A stretch of DNA of 64,000 nt from Thiomonas arsenitoxydans (lineage in GTDB: Bacteria; Pseudomonadota; Gammaproteobacteria; Burkholderiales; Burkholderiaceae_C), in contig NC_014145.1 in the NCBI RefSeq assembly GCF_000253115.1, positions 868,001 through 932,000 on the forward strand. Direction: 5' to 3'. The notes beneath the pieces were generated by a model. That model ran no database searches and was not told the origin of the DNA. It was given only the letters and a program-made list of their open reading frames with translations. Below, one piece after another: positions 63,797-64,000 of this stretch; within the stretch, counting starts at the first letter, position 1, and each line of letters starts with the position of its first letter. The position numbers and the translations under genes are program-made.

Positions 63797-64000
63797 ATGT
63801 CGAAACCCAACACCTCCGCAAAGACAGATGCCACAGCCGACTGTGCTCCCGTGTCATCGCCGCCGGTCACACGTCACACCACCGCCGACATCACTGCGGC
63901 AGATGGTGTCATCAACCCTGCGAGCACTCGTAACGGTGTCACTGTCGTGCCCTCCACGAGCGGCTCCGTAACACCCGCCACGGTTACCGGAGCCACCAAG
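63797..64000 (+). CDS. Partial gene running off the window, Thr/Ser/Ala-rich N-terminus
   Basis: Open from ATG 63797 to the last base, 68 codons: SKPNTSAKTDATADCAPVSS, then PPVTRHTTADITAADGV and a Thr/Val-rich stretch (NGVTVVPSTSGSVTPATVTG). No signal peptide or known domain is seen; this looks like a disordered N-terminal tail. The palindrome just upstream may be its operator. Function cannot be judged from this part. Confidence 0.5.
   Translation, partial: MSKPNTSAKTDATADCAPVSSPPVTRHTTADITAADGVINPASTRNGVTVVPSTSGSVTPATVTGATK

Noticed and set aside
63675..63971. Rightward 98-codon frame overlapping the last gene
   Set aside because: Overlaps the better-supported frame at 63,797, and is Arg/Pro-rich with no plausible start site.

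Overview
The window is GC-rich bacterial DNA. Gene content points to a betaproteobacterium of the Burkholderiales type: RegB/RegA redox two-component system, bifunctional PutA, GltBD, a FimV-like protein, CbpA/CbpM, UbiD and a ZTP riboswitch before glyA. A Thiomonas-like host is a guess, not something the sequence proves.

Positions 1-50,283 look like core chromosome. From left to right: a 5'-truncated quinone oxidoreductase; regB and regA, split by two mobile elements that both use a CTAG site; an ergothioneine operon (egtB-egtD); a leftward acyl-CoA/GST/FAH group; a FimV-like protein; rhlE; cbpA-cbpM followed by a RAYT-derived protein that has lost its catalytic residues; gltB-gltD-chaC; ycaO carrying an in-frame palindromic repeat element; a stretch with four dispersed DsbG-like thioredoxin-fold paralogues, an operon of an unknown protein, two YbjQ-type proteins and PspA, a SLAC1/TehA gene broken by a stop codon, and pdxH; a ZnuD-like TonB receptor behind a perfect Zur-like palindrome; msrA with an HPP/CBS protein; a PCu(A)C copper chaperone; ubiD; a lytic transglycosylase; ZTP riboswitch-glyA; a GNAT; putA; a cyclic-nucleotide-binding protein and a LysE/RhtB exporter.

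At 50,284-50,331 lies only the 3' half of a CAU-anticodon tRNA gene. This is the usual scar of an element integrated into a tRNA, with the element to its right. From there to the right edge the DNA looks like an integrated genomic island: lower and more uneven GC, mostly unknown genes, long non-coding gaps and remnants. It holds a hipB-hipA module, two diverged paralogues of an unknown about 210-aa family, each followed by a terminator, a DUF3563-type small protein, a coupled two-gene cassette of predicted membrane proteins (56,109-58,420), an unknown 209-aa gene and a 43-aa free-standing copy of its C-terminus, an AbiE toxin-antitoxin pair preceded by three very long perfect palindromes with a shared core, a UDG-fold-like protein and a gene-poor tail with repeated 14-bp palindromes. 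The other end of the island and its integrase are outside the window.

Strongest candidates for something new are the AbiE-upstream palindromes, the two-gene membrane cassette, the in-frame repeat element in ycaO, the inactivated RAYT protein coupled to cbpA-cbpM, and the YbjQ-YbjQ-PspA operon.
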